From: Alnus glutinosa
Lineage: Eukaryota; Streptophyta; Magnoliopsida; Fagales; Betulaceae
Direction of reading: 5' to 3'
Assembly: GCF_958979055.1 (NCBI RefSeq)
Contig: NC_084886.1
Location: forward strand, 49,745,654 to 49,809,653
Length of the DNA stretch: 64,000 bases
Part shown: positions 11,530 to 22,904 of the stretch, one piece after another
Layout: the number at the start of each line of letters is the position of its first letter
How positions within the stretch are numbered: the first letter of the stretch is position 1
The notes under the pieces: model-generated
The model's database searches: none
Told to the model about the DNA's origin: nothing
Seen by the model: only the letters and a program-made list of their open reading frames with translations
Translations under genes and position numbers: made by a program

Positions 11530-13245
11530 GTTAAGAATGAGGTGTTAGAAAATTTAATGATAAAATTATTAATTGATGACTAGCTACTCGAGGTGTTCAT
11601 TATTTGTGATTAGGATCATTAATTGTTATCATTAAAGCATGTATTATCAGTGTGTTTTTAAATTAGCATTCTGCTCATGCATTGCATGAGATAATTGATA
11701 ATTGTCGTGAAAATAAAATATTAATATCAAATGTCTTAAAAAAAATTTGGCAATAAAATTTCAATACGCAAAATGTAATTACTATTGACATCCGTGCAGT
11801 TTTTGCAGTTATTAAATGTGACTATTACCCGCAATTCGCATATGAGGTAATTGGCGTTTTCGATTAAATCTGAATTTATATGTAAGATTAAATAATATAG
11901 TTATTACTATATGCAAGATTAATAAGATTCAATTGTTACACAATTCACGACTATCAGTCATAGAGAGTAATTGTCTCATAGTGTAATCGAAATTTTGGAT
12001 TATCCAAAAAAAAAAAAATATAGTGAAAATGTATGAATTTAAGATGATAATGAAAAAAACCTAACATAGCTTAAAAGTCATAAGCTTACTAAATTCAAAA
12101 CGACATTGTTTTAATGAATTTAATTAAATATATATTATATATATTATATATAAAGAGAATGCGTATAATAATTTTGCTATCCTTACTTCCATCCGCATAC
12201 GTGAATATCAATTTTGTGCGTATAACAAATAAAAACGGTTATTATTCGTATCCACGTTCACATCCACGTCATCACCCGTGTATATAAATACGTCCCACTT
12301 AAACTATTCGTTATCTTGAACGTCAAAGCATTCCGCAATACAATCTAGATAATGGAGGGTTCTAGAATCCTATAGTTTACACGCAGAAGTGGCACGCGCC
12401 AGTGGTGGTCGTTGGGCAAATGGTTAAGGTTAACTTCCTTTTGACCAAAGTTTGACGACAGTGGCCCCACCCTTCCCAAGTTGATTGTGCTGTCCATTGA
12501 CTTGGCAAAACAACCCCTATCCCAAGTTTAATAATATGAAAATTATTAAATCAGTCATGATAGTTTAAGTTATTGTCAAATTAATCTTCCTGGTTTTGAA
12601 TTTGGATAGGGTTTTTTTTTTTTTTTTAATTAATACATCAAAAAAAAAAAATTTACAAAGAACACAAGAAAACCAAAAATCAATTTAGTACTTTATTCCT
12701 TAATAATATTTCATTCATTTTAATTAAATCTTTTATCTTTCTTAAAGATGTTTCATGATGTTACACGAGTAATATTGATTAAATATTAAAAAACTAGAAA
12801 AACTAAACTATAGTGGGTAGAATGGAGGATTCTAGAATCCAAGTTAGACAATGGAGAAAGGAGAATTCTAGAATCCTCTAGCTCTTTCCGGCTTCATAAT
12901 GGTGAAGGCGGCTTGCTTCGAGCCTAAGTTTTATGACATGCAGTGGTCCCACAGTTTCCACGGTTGATTATGCTGTCCGTTGACTTGGCGACAACCATCA
13001 AGTCCACATTCTTTTTCAATTTTTATAAATTTCAATAAATTCTTTACGTTAATCACATTAAACCACTTTTATGTAAATAAAGTTATAACACTTTCTACAT
13101 AACTTTGAATAATGTGTTTAGTTACCAAAAATCATGCCATGTTATGTATTAATTAAGCCACGGTTTCAATTTAGGACCGACCAATTATATCCTTTTTAAG
13201 TTTAAATAATATTTTAGTAGTTTTAATTAGTAAAATTAAAGTCAT
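11530..13245 (+). promoter_or_regulatory. Ghost NAC-1-type upstream region without a gene
   Basis: This matches 3430-4830, the sequence leading into NAC-1, and includes HSE/W-box blocks at 12345-12530 (TTCTAGAATCC, 'ttttgaccaaagtttgacg') and 12825-13010 (TTCTAGAATCC at 12831 and 12871). It then follows 'gttaccaaaaatcatgccat' and 'tttcaatttaggaccgacca' up to about 13,240. There similarity stops and an AT repeat follows instead of a NAC exon. It looks like a duplicated promoter that lost, or never carried, its coding part. Confidence 0.5.
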
Positions 13246-13246
13246 G

Positions 13247-13247
<1 letters not shown>

Positions 13248-13292
<45 letters not shown>
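13248..13292. repeat. (AT)n microsatellite
   Basis: About 22 AT units lie exactly where similarity to the NAC-1 upstream region ends, and may mark the duplication breakpoint. Confidence 0.95.
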
Positions 13293-13296
<4 letters not shown>

Positions 13297-13399
13297 GTAG
13301 ATGATTAGATAACTACTATATAATTAGAATGACGTTGCAGAGAAAATCAACATTTAGATTAACAAGGACTTGTAACCAAAAAAAAAAAAACACTGATTT

Positions 13400-14100
13400 T
13401 TAATGTCACGTTATTCTAATTTTATGGCAATCATATATGAGTTTACTAAATAACATATGTATTTATATATTCTTTAACAATGATTTATTTGTATATAGAC
13501 TTTTTATTTTTCATTTAAGTAATGTTAATCTTCACACCTATTTATCACACTTATTTCACATCAACTGACGTTACGTGTTTTAAGTGACTATTTTTTCTTT
13601 AGAGATGTTACACATCCATCTATAACTATAACCCATCTATTGTCCATATTCTTTTGTAAATTCAACGTTGAATATGTGGAACACGTGTATTCAATGATGA
13701 ATTTGATCATCTCTGATATAGATATGGACAAAAAGATAGAAATAAAACATTTTTTTTTTAAAGTGGTTAACATAAAAAGTTACTTAAAACATGATGTATC
13801 ATCCGTTGATAACATAAAATAAGTGTGAAGAGTAGCATTACTCTTTAATATTTAAAAAAACATAATACATGTTTGGAAAAATGATTAGGTAAATTTATTT
13901 TTTATTTTTTTAAAAAAAAGAGTACATTTTAATTAACCAGTTCGAGTCTTCGACTTCGTGGTCAAGTTTTAGACACAGTTTAAATGGCATTTCTGAGAAG
14001 GGTCCCACTTGCTGTCCTCTTGGAGCAAGTCTTCGAGTGTAACGGAGTGAAGAAAGGAGTATTGAAAATGAGGAGAGAACGGAGTGCTGGTAATGGGAAG

Positions 14101-14159
<59 letters not shown>

Positions 14160-14190
14160 TTACTACACTCTTTATGGTTAATGCTATTTT
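13400..14190. other. AT-rich intergenic DNA with (AT)n tract at 14103-14155
   Basis: No gene recognised. It is paralogous to about 38,050-39,050 of the second unit and contains a pure AT microsatellite of about 53 bp. The phrase 'gagaagggtcccacttgctgt' near 13,995 recurs near 17,095, 38,920 and 40,690, showing an older internal duplication within each unit. Confidence 0.6.
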
Positions 14191-14195
14191 ACTTA

Positions 14196-14512
14196 GGATT
14201 CGTTTGGGTTTGCGATTTTAAAAAGTGCGATTTAAGAATAGCAATTTTAAAATGTGCAATTTAAAAAAAATGATTTTTAAAAACGCAATTAAGCGTTTGA
14301 CAAAATCGCAGTTTGGCATTAAAATTGCAGGTTAGCCTTTTAAAATACCTCGTTTTTAAAAAAGAACCTCATTGCCTGCGATTTGAATAAGTACTTATCT
14401 ACGTTATCAAATCGCAATTTTTTAAAAACGCAGTTTTCAAACGGTTCATTTTCTACGATTTGGTTTAAAATCACATTTTTTTCTCTACGAAATCGCAATC
14501 CTAAACAAACCC
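14196..14512. mobile_element. Harbinger/Tourist-type MITE (317 bp)
   Basis: Ends GGATTCGTTTGGGTTTGCGA and AATCGCAATCCTAAACAAAC (then CC) are inverted repeats, flanked by TTA on both sides (14193-14195 and 14513-14515), the Harbinger signature. The interior repeats AAATCGCA-like words. The paralogous site at about 39,078 (ACTTAGGAAGTTAAG) is empty. Confidence 0.75.
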
Positions 14513-14735
14513 TTAACAAGTTAAGAATGTGGTGTTTGAAAATTTTATGATAAAATTCTTAATTGATAACTAGCTACTCGGGGTGTTCATTATTTATGAT
14601 AAGGATCATTAATTGTTATCATTAAAGCATGTATTATCAATGTGTTTTTAAATTAGCATTCTGCTCATGCATCGCATGCGTTAATTGATAATTGTCGTGA
14701 AAATAAAATATTAATATCAAATGTCTTAAAAAAAA

Positions 14736-15129
14736 GGGTTAAATACATATTTGTCCTTTGTGCTTTACGATTTTTATTTTTTGACCCCTGAGTTTCACTT
14801 TTTATCAAATTTGGTACCTGTAGTATATGAAAAGACGGAAATGGTACATCCGTCTGATTTCCCATCCAAAACTAACGTCCACCCACGTCATTGGGTACCT
14901 AAAAATTTGAAGCTCAGAACCCAATTCTTTATACATTGTTTCCAACAACATCCAGACAACAACATGACAGAAAATACAGTGGGTGGACGTTAGTTTTGGA
15001 TGGGAAATCAGACGGAAGTACCATTTCCGTCTTTTCATATACCACAGGTACCAAATTTGATAAAAAGTGAAATTGAGGGGGCAAAAAATAAAGGTCGTAA
15101 AGCACAGGGGGCAAATATGTATTTAACCC
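14736..15129. mobile_element. Mutator-type MITE with very long inverted arms (394 bp)
   Basis: Starts GGGTTAAATACATATTTGTC and ends with its complement, AAATATGTATTTAACCC; the arms pair over roughly 150 bp each. A 9-bp duplication TAAAAAAAA lies at 14727-14735 and 15130-15138, typical of Mutator-like elements. Because of the palindrome, both strands give near-identical short open frames, which are not genes. Empty sites are seen at about 11,737 and 39,222. Confidence 0.85.
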
Positions 15130-15463
15130 TAAAAAAAATTTGGCAATAAATTTTCAATCTGCATCACGTAATTATTATCGGTATCTGCGTAGTTATTGTG
15201 GTTATTAAATGCGATTATTATCCGCTATCAACATATGAGGTGATTGACGTTTTGAATTAATATCTAAATCTATATGCAATATTAAATAATGCAGTTATTA
15301 CTATATACAAGATTAAGATTCACTAATTATACAATTCACGATTATCAGTCAGAGATGATCATTATCTCATTGAGTAATTCAAATTTAAATTATCATGAGA
15401 AAAAAAAAAAAAAAAAAGAGAGAAGTAAATGTAGTGAAAATGTATGACTTTGAGATAATAATG

Positions 15464-15500
<37 letters not shown>

Positions 15501-15742
15501 AACATAGTCTAAAAGTCTTAAACTTACTAAATTCAAAATGACATTATTTTAGTGCATTTAATTAAATATATATTATATATAAAATAAATGTAGATAATAA
15601 TTTTTACTATCCGTATCTACTTTCACAAATGCGAACATTGATTTGATATAAACAACAAATACAAACAATTATTATTCGTATTTGCATTCACATTTTCAAC
15701 CGTATATAAATACTTCCTACTTAAATTATTCGTTATTTTGAA

Positions 15743-16038
15743 GGGAAATGATATTTACACTTCTTGTGCACAATAACTACACTCACACAAGACATATTGG
15801 GATGGAGATTTGATTATTGTACAACACCAATACAACAGCTGCACAACAACTCCTCACATGAGGGTGGGCCTCAGTATGTGGGACCCACCTTCATGTGAGG
15901 GATTATTGTACAGTTGTTGTATTGGTATTGTAAATTTAACATTTTCCTATTGGGATGGAGCCCACACACTGGACCCCACCCCAATATATCTTATATAAAT
16001 ATAATTATTGTAAAAGTAATGTGTAAGTATCATTTCTC
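15743..16038. mobile_element. Mutator-type MITE (296 bp) with an inner palindrome
   Basis: Ends GGGAAATGATATTTACAC and GTGTAAGTATCATTTCTC are near-perfect inverted repeats, flanked by the 9-bp duplication TATTTTGAA (15734-15742, 16039-16047). Inside, about 15,815-15,935 forms a second inverted repeat ('acaacaccaatacaac' with 'gttgttgtattggt'; 'cacatgagggtggg' with 'cccaccttcatgtg'). The empty site can be read at about 39,510. Confidence 0.85.
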
Positions 16039-16250
16039 TATTTTGAACGTAAAGCATTCACCAATACAACCTAGATAATGGAGGGTAAATTATTCGTTAT
16101 TTTGAACGTCAAAGCATTCACCAATACAACCTAGTTGGAGGGTTCTAGAATCCTATAGCTTCACGCGCAGGAGAGACACGCGCCAGTAGTGGTCGTTTGA
16201 CGACAGAGGCCCCACCCAAGTTGATTGTGCTGTCCATTGAATTGGGAGTA
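16039..16250 (+). promoter_or_regulatory. HSE/W-box-type block preceded by a 59-bp tandem duplication
   Basis: TATTTTGAACG...CATTCACCAATACAACCTAG occurs at 16039 and again at 16098. Then follow TTCTAGAATCC (16143), 'cacgcgccagtagtggtcg', 'tttgacgacagaggcccca' and 'gattgtgctgtccattga'. It is a shorter relative of the blocks at 12.35 and 36.83 kb, lying 1.9 kb before NAC-2. Confidence 0.45.
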
Positions 16251-16259
16251 AAAATTAGC

Positions 16260-17440
16260 ATTTGAATAACTTATAACTAGAAAAAACAAATGACTGATGT
16301 CACGTCATCATAATAATATGATAATCATATATACATGTATGGCATTGTTTGAAAAGCAACACAAAAATTTTAATTTTTAATTTTTAATTTTTATATTATA
16401 TCGATAATTTTTTTATTATTATTCAAATAAAAAAAATTAACTATAATACAAAACTTTTTAATTTTTCTATATAAATTATTTTTACTTTAAATCACATCTA
16501 TCACTTTTTACTAACTCAAAAATTCTTTACACACTTTTCATATTCGTTAACAATGATTTATTTGCATACAAACTTTTTATTTGAGCAATGTTAATCTTTA
16601 CACTTATTTATCACACTTCTTTCACATCAACTGACGTTTTGTGTTTTAAGTGACTATTTTTTTTTTTTTTTAGAGATGTTACACATTCATCTATGACCCA
16701 TCTATTGTCCATCTTTTCTGTAAATTCACCGTTAAATCTGTGGAACCCGCATATTCAATGATGGATTTATTAATCTCTTATATGGAGATGGACACGATCT
16801 AAGCAAAATATGGAAACAAAACAATTTTTTTAAAAAAAAAAAAAAAGAAAAAAGAAAAAGAAGTAGCTAGCATAAAAAGTCACTTGAAACAGGTCGTATC
16901 CATCGACAACATAAAATAAGTATGAAAAGTAACATTTTCCTATCATATTCAAGAAAAGTCAATACATGTTTGGAAAAGTGATTAGATAAATTTAATTTAA
17001 TTTTTATTTTTTTGAAAAAAGAAAGAAAGAAAGAAAAAGAGTAAATTTTAATTAACCACTTGGACTTGGAGATCAAGTTTAGATAGCATTTCTGAGAAGG
17101 GTCCTTCTTGCTGTCCACTGCTAGTGCAAAGTGAAAAGATTCTCCTTTTATCTATATAAAAAAAAAAAAAAAAAAGATTCTCCTTTTGCATTATGTTTTC
17201 ATAACTGCAAAGATTCTTCCTAATTCCACGCGTTTTCGCAAGGACGTCACAAAATAGAGTAGTCTCATATTACAAGGATGATGCAGTGGCAGGAGATAAT
17301 TAATTAGACTTTGGATTGCACTAATCTTTCAATATATTACATTCATTAATTAGAGGAATATATGGTCTTTTTCATTTAAAATGTAATTATTAGTTAAGGT
17401 TTAAAATTGGTGTCTCTAATATATATATATATACTTAACA
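16260..17440. other. AT-rich intergenic DNA, no gene recognised
   Basis: Paralogous in parts to 13,400-14,000 and to 40,480-40,790. It contains A-runs at 16829-16860 and 17160-17175. The last shared phrase with NAC-4 upstream DNA is 'cacgcgttttcgcaaggacgtcacaa' (about 17,227), split here only for description. Confidence 0.6.
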
Positions 17441-17449
17441 ATCTCGCCT

Positions 17450-17712
17450 TCACTTGTAAGCTTATCGCACCATCGATTATGCTTTCCCTCGTATGGAAGT
17501 TCTTTTTACCAACTGTACACACATAATTACCAAGAGCCCAACGCTCACAACTACAAGAGTAAAGTTGTGCACCATATGCTTCTTTAGTCTATTCTACCAT
17601 GTGTAAGTGTAACAACATATTAAGAACCTTATGGGAGTTCACTGTACAGACGGCTGTGTTCGATCAACTAACTACTAAATTATAAGCTCTGACATTACTT
17701 TTTATTTTTCTG
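17450..17712 (-). mobile_element. Retrotransposon leader relic, minus strand
   Basis: Similar to 59,600-59,830 upstream of NAC-6 ('ggaagttctttttacca', 'gctcacaactaca', 'aacatattaagaacc'). Read on the minus strand it begins TGTCAGAGCTTATAA, resembling the region just after an LTR primer site. No LTR or coding domain is intact. The classification is an inference. Confidence 0.3.
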
Positions 17713-17940
17713 TGTCTTTTGTCAGCAACTTGGAAGCCAGCTCTACCTCTCTCCATTCCTCCACACTACCCACACGCCACTCTCTCATCACCATCGCCCT
17801 TTGCACCTTTTGTCAACACCACCCGCCCCCTTGTGTGTGCTCACCACGAGTTGCCACATTCGCTGTTTCGGGTAGGTCTACGAGTCAAATCATCAACTTG
17901 CCCTCAACTTCAACACCGAATTGCCATAAGGTTCAGTGTG
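17713..17940. other. C-rich unique island upstream of NAC-2
   Basis: About 225 bp richer in C than its surroundings, starting after a splice-acceptor-like 'cttttgtcag' (17726) and absent from the matching position before NAC-4. Two frames stay open for over 80 codons with no recognisable domain. It could be a captured exon fragment; no function can be stated. Confidence 0.3.
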
Positions 17941-17979
17941 TTTACCTTTTTTTTCCTTTTTTTCTTTATCTAAATTAGA

Positions 17980-18124
17980 GGACTAAAACAAACTTGACCC
18001 TCACATGCATACTTCTCCAAGAAGTTTGTACGACCATATTTTCCCTTTTATATATATATATCTGCTTGCTCACTCTCTCCTTTTCACTGCTTTCCTTCTT
18101 TTGAAACTCATTTCTCTTTTCTTG
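17980..18124 (+). promoter_or_regulatory. NAC-2 proximal promoter and 5' leader
   Basis: A block conserved before NAC-2, -3 and -4: 'gactaaaa', then TTGACC (17994-17999, a W-box core), 'ctcacatgca', 'caagaagtt', a TATA-rich run (18047-18060) and 'ctgcttgctcactctctc' shortly before the ATG. Conservation across the paralogues supports a promoter; WRKY binding is inferred. Confidence 0.55.
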
Positions 18125-20167
18125 ATGGCCGTGTTGTCTACTTTGAATCTGCCACCGGGGTTCAGGTTCAGTCCGACGGAGGAGGAACTCATCGACTTCT
18201 TGAGGTTAAAGATCGCTGGGAATGATGAACAACTTGACTTTATTCGCGAAGTCCAGTTCTTCACATATGAGCCCTGGGATTTGCCAGGTGATCATTTTAG
18301 CACGCCCTTCTGCTTAATATGTGTCTATGACGATTTGATTTTCGTATTTTGGACCTTCTTGATTTTTGCTGGGATTCAATTGATTTCCTCATTGTTTTCT
18401 TAATATGTAATGTACTCATGTGATTTCTTGCTTGGGCCGCCAATTTTTTTTTTGTGCTCAGTCTGGTTTCTTTAAGTGTAGCTTTCTCCGGCATAGAGAC
18501 AAAGGATCAAAAATGGTTCTTCTTCTCGCCACCGCACCTGAAGAACCAAAAGGGGCCTCGATTGAACAGGGCAACCAGAGGTGGGTACTGGAAAGTGACT
18601 GGTAAGGATCAAAAAATCTTGTCCGGAGCGAGGTCGATTGGAAAGAAAAAGATACTGGTATTCTATGAGGGGCGTACTCCAAATGGCAAAATAACTGATT
18701 GGGTCACGCATGAGTACCACCTTTCCCAGGAGGAGCTTGATGGCAACAACCCCGAACAGGTTGGGTTTGTCTCCTCTTTTGTTATTATTGGCTTCACATT
18801 TCTTCTCGATTCCCCTGCTTTTATTGGCAAATTTCAGTTGGTGATGTTAAGTTCTCACCTTGTCGATTAACGTTATGCAGACGACATTTGTCCTCTGTCG
18901 TTTATCCAAGAGACCCAGCAAGGGTAGCAATGGTCGAAAGCGAATGAACTCTGGCAAAGCTGGACCTGCCAACTCCAAACGAATTGTGGCTTCATTATCT
19001 CCATCACTGGAAGTGCAAGCGGAAAATTATCCAATTGATGAATGTTTTGAGACTGAAGATTCTGATGGAAACACATCTGTCACAACAACACCTGCTGTTG
19101 AGTGTGGTGACAACAATTTTATTGCTTCCGCTGCAATGAATCAAGTGGCAGAAGTGACAAATACCGAGGTGATGAGAAAGGAAATTGAGTTTCAGCATAA
19201 AACACTAGTTAATTTTAGTACTTATCTTGTTCATCCATGTTTCTTCCATCAGGTTGACATGCAAGTAGTGGAGACCAACGTCGTTTGGACCCCCTTTACT
19301 TCATCTTCTCCTGAAGGAGCAGAGTCTGACCTAACAAAGGCTTCAGTATCTCCAGCATCAGGAGAGGAAGTGGAAGACAATCATGTCACAATAAATCAAA
19401 TGGCTGAGCCCAACCACATTAGTGATAATGCGGACACTATAGCAAATGATCGAGTGGCAGAAGCATCAGATAGTGAGGTCAGAAAGACACTGATGACTGA
19501 ACTATATATATTAATTCGAAGTGTCTCCTTCATTTATGTTTCTAACATAATGTTGATTTGCAGGACTCAAATATGTTCTGTGCCCCAACAGATATAGATT
19601 GGAGCTCGCTCTCCCCATTAATCCAATCGCTCTCCCCATTACACTCGCCGAGGCAAGAAGTGTTGCATCCTTTTTGCAATCCTTACCTTGTCGCCAATGA
19701 CTCAAACTGCTTTGATGGTGAGGTGCCTTTTCAATATGGCACGAATGATCCAGACGATTATACCTCTGAATTATGGGGTCCAATGACTTATCATCCATAT
19801 AAGTCCCTTCATAATGATCCTAGCAGTCAAAAGAATCGTGCTTTTGACACTGAGACAATGGAAAACATGGAATCTGTTAAGAACAACGGATCACACAGTG
19901 CACCTAGTGCAGAAATGCTCAATGCACAGGTAAGTGGAAGCTCTCAATATCGTATTCGTAGTTGGTGGCATGTTTTGCTCGTGTCTTTTATTTTCATATG
20001 AACCGGTCTTTCAAAAACTAAACTTGCCTTGTTCTTGTGTGCAGAAGTTTGAATCCAGCGTTCAAGATTCTATGTTGTCTCAAGAGATCAATAGAAAGGC
20101 TTCATCTGGGTTGTTAACTCCCGGATCCTATAATGGTGGAGGTTTTTCAATCAGATCTCGACTCTGA
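18125..20167 (+). CDS. NAC-2: soluble NAC transcription factor, 480 aa
   Basis: Six exons, 18125-18287, 18482-18759, 18881-19168, 19253-19477, 19564-19929 and 20045-20167, have GT-AG borders and continuous phase. Residues 8-158 are the NAC domain: [72 protein letters not shown]. The usual WKATG reads WKVTG. A basic stretch just after (GRKRMNSGKAGPANSKR) is a likely nuclear signal. The acidic Ser/Pro/Asp-rich C-terminal half (DWSSLSP, VPFQYGTND, ENMESVKNNGSHSAPS) resembles NTL activation regions, but the protein stops at SIRSRL with no membrane segment. NAC-6 shows CGA where this gene has TGA, so the end is a nonsense truncation of a longer ancestor. It is nearly identical to NAC-4. Introns 3 and 4 are short and partly open, so retention isoforms are possible. 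Confidence 0.88.
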
Positions 20168-22900
20168 TTGAAAATCTTGAAAACACCGACACTACGCAAA
20201 AACAATTATTTCCCAACAATTATCTATGAACCAATTCCAATTCCAGTTACTATTCCAATTATGATTCCACTTCCACTTTCAATCCCAATTTCAATATCGA
20301 AACACCAAAATTATCAAGCCAAAACCAATTCCAATTCTTATCGTTGACCAGAATTCCAAGGGAATACCCCCTTTGGAAATTGTCCAAAAAAATATTTTCC
20401 TAGTAGGTAAACTTCAAGCCTAAACCCCAAGAGCCCAAACTTTTTTTTCAAGCTTTAGAGTCCATGACTCAACAAACACCCCCAACAGCAGTCCCAGCCT
20501 GTAAAAAATCCCAAGGTATAAACCTATTTGAAATCAATCCTATTCATTGATTCCAATTAGTTATTCCTTCTCAGTCTAAGAATCCCAAATGTTCCACCTA
20601 AATCCTTTTTTCAGTTTACTCGATTAGAGTTCAAGGTCTCGAGTAGGCCAGTCTTCTCAAATGTTTACTCAACCAAGTAAATATTTTTACTTGGAAAAAC
20701 CCCATTTGTGTTTACTGTTTCTACAATTGAGCCACAACTCTCTCAAGAAATCATCCCACTTGCCATTTCTACAAAAACTCTCCCTCCATAGTGGCATTCA
20801 AGTGATGCCAACAAATCTTCCCACTCCCCCTTTCTACAAAAACTCTCTCCAAAGTGGCATTCGAGTGATGCCAACAAAATTTGATCTTTGGCCTATGGCC
20901 ACCCTACTTTTGTCTTTGGCTTATGGCCACCTTACCTTTTTATCTTTGGCCTATGGCCACCTTACTTTCTTCAAATATGATTGGTCTATTTATTGGTATC
21001 TTCTACCGACGCCCGCATGACGGTGGTTAAATACCGACCCCTCAGGTTGGTACTACTCGAAGATTATCAAGCTTCTTAGGTTTTCAAATTTGAAGATTAT
21101 GTTTAGTAAACGGATCTTTGGCCTATGGCCACCTTACTTTTATCCAAGTGCGATTGGTAAGTTTATCAGCATCTTCTACCGACGATTGCTCGGAGAGGGC
21201 TGAATACTAACCCTAGAGCCTAGGGGGTCAGTACTCAACCCTAACTTCCCAATTCCTGTACTTGAAACTTGTATTAAGAATTCGAAGTGTGTATTTTAAA
21301 ATTTGTATTTCAGGTTTGTTCAATTTCCAGTATGTAATTAAGAACTCAAGCTTCCCAATTTGCTTTGATATATGTAATTTTATGTTTATATATCATATTA
21401 TCTTGGAGAATTGATGGTATCAGGGCTATAGTTTAGAGGAAGATAATATTATAGGAAGTATTGATAAAGTGATTTAATTAATGAAGACCATAGAAATACA
21501 ATACTGATTGTCTGTTTAAAGATCTATAGTAGGAGTAATTCTAGACATCATATTTATGTTTTTCTAAAAATAACGTGACTTTTAAAATCACCATTTGATT
21601 TATGATAAATCATTATTAGATTTTGATCAAAAAGTAATTTTAAAAGCTACATCAGTTTTAAATGGACACAAGAGGAACATGGCCTTTTGGCTTGGTTATC
21701 CAATTTAGGGCTCAATCTGGCTATGATACAAGGAAGTAATCTGGCAGAATTTGTGACTTCTAAGGTGTGGTGATTGACATACGTAAGACTTTTTGAGATT
21801 TGCATGGATTTAAGTTAATACTGCTAGATTTCATGTCTCTGGTTTTAGTCTAGTATTGTTGTGGAACAACTCTTTGGTCTTTGAAATTGAGTGAGCTGAT
21901 GACATTCCCTGTCCAACCAAATATTTGGGCACTCGAGGAACATGGGTTTCTATATTTGCTAGTTATGGTTGTTTTTGTGGTTTTGAGAGATTTGTAATTT
22001 CCTAGTTTTTGCAATATCAGAAGCACTTACTCATACTAAAATCTTCATAGTAACTTCTGTCTCCTCTGTGTTCTTATCAACTCAAAGAGCAACAAACCTT
22101 ACACTTCGCCTATAATTTTTTGAGACTTTGTAGTGAGTCCTATAGTTCAGCTAAGCTTCAAAACCCACTTTCGTGTCTCATGTTTGTATCATTAGGTAAG
22201 ATTTTGGTTAATTTTAAGTGATTATGAATATTATTTTTCCTATTTTCACTTAGAAATATATTCTTTTGCTACTTCAAAACACAACTCTTAACCATCCTGC
22301 CCATGTGGCAAGGTGGTCCCCTAGCTAGCTTTAGGGTTTTTTTTACTAAAAAAAAAAAGTAAAAGTAAAAGTTGCTACGTGGAGCAAAAGTAGTCAGAAG
22401 TTGTGTTTTGAGATGGTAATATATCATATCACTTAGCAAATATATTGTTTTGACTAGTACTGATTTATTTGACTACTATATGGATGACCCTAAGATTTTT
22501 TTCCTTGACTGTAGGATTTAGAGTAGTTGTTGAATTTCATTGGTACAAAACAAGGTTGATATACAATAAGATGTCAAGCAGAACAATATGATGTTTTGGT
22601 CTTTTTTTTAGATTTGTTGTAATTAAGGAATTGAAGCAATGGTACTATATATATGCACATTGCTTTTAGGTGTTTGTTTATTTTAAAACAAGGGTTTTTT
22701 CAATAGTGTATATAAAATTGTGAATACATGGTTTTGTTTTGGATTTAGTTGAAACATTGTTTGAGGGCATTTGTTAGCAATCTAATGACAGTATTTTGTC
22801 CATATGATTTTGTTTTCGATTAAGTTATTGCAAATGTTTTATGAGGTGAAAACAAATTTAAAAAATTGAGAAATTTCATATAATAACCATTTTTTTTTTA
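20168..22900. repeat. 3' flank block, copy 1 (partner about 43048-45750)
   Basis: Collinear with 43048-45750 and, for its first 1.2 kb, with 63000-64000. It begins with a short CCAATTCC/CAATTCCA-rich stretch (20,222-20,300). Next come three to four repeats of 'tttggcctatggccacc' (20,886-21,135) and duplicated 'gtggcattc(a/g)agtgatgccaac' (20,792, 20,853). No conserved coding frame is seen. The first few hundred bases probably formed the 3' end of a longer ancestral NAC gene. Confidence 0.75.
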
Positions 22901-22904
22901 AAGA

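Larger units (their letters stand above)
7728..13400. repeat. Segmental duplication, copy 1 (partner 32650-38050)
   Basis: Long near-collinear similarity to 32650-38050 starts at 'ttatcccctgccaaaaa' / 'ttatcccctaccaaaaa'. It includes the hAT plus Cassandra nest, the HSE/W-box blocks and the region up to the AT microsatellite. Copy 2 lacks about 330 bp found here at 7965-8290 and the extra 99-bp repeat at 8551. No host gene is recognisable in it. Confidence 0.85.

Noticed and set aside
14751..15114. Three overlapping open frames on both strands (60-80 codons)
   Set aside because: They are the two arms of a palindromic MITE read in mirror frames; no domain, and the element has a 9-bp target duplication.
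18458..18720. Minus-strand frames opposite NAC exon 2 (also at 5194-5480, 26353-26562, 41352-41623 and 55496-55798)
   Set aside because: They recur opposite every NAC exon 2 and mirror the conserved coding strand; they have no start context or domain of their own.
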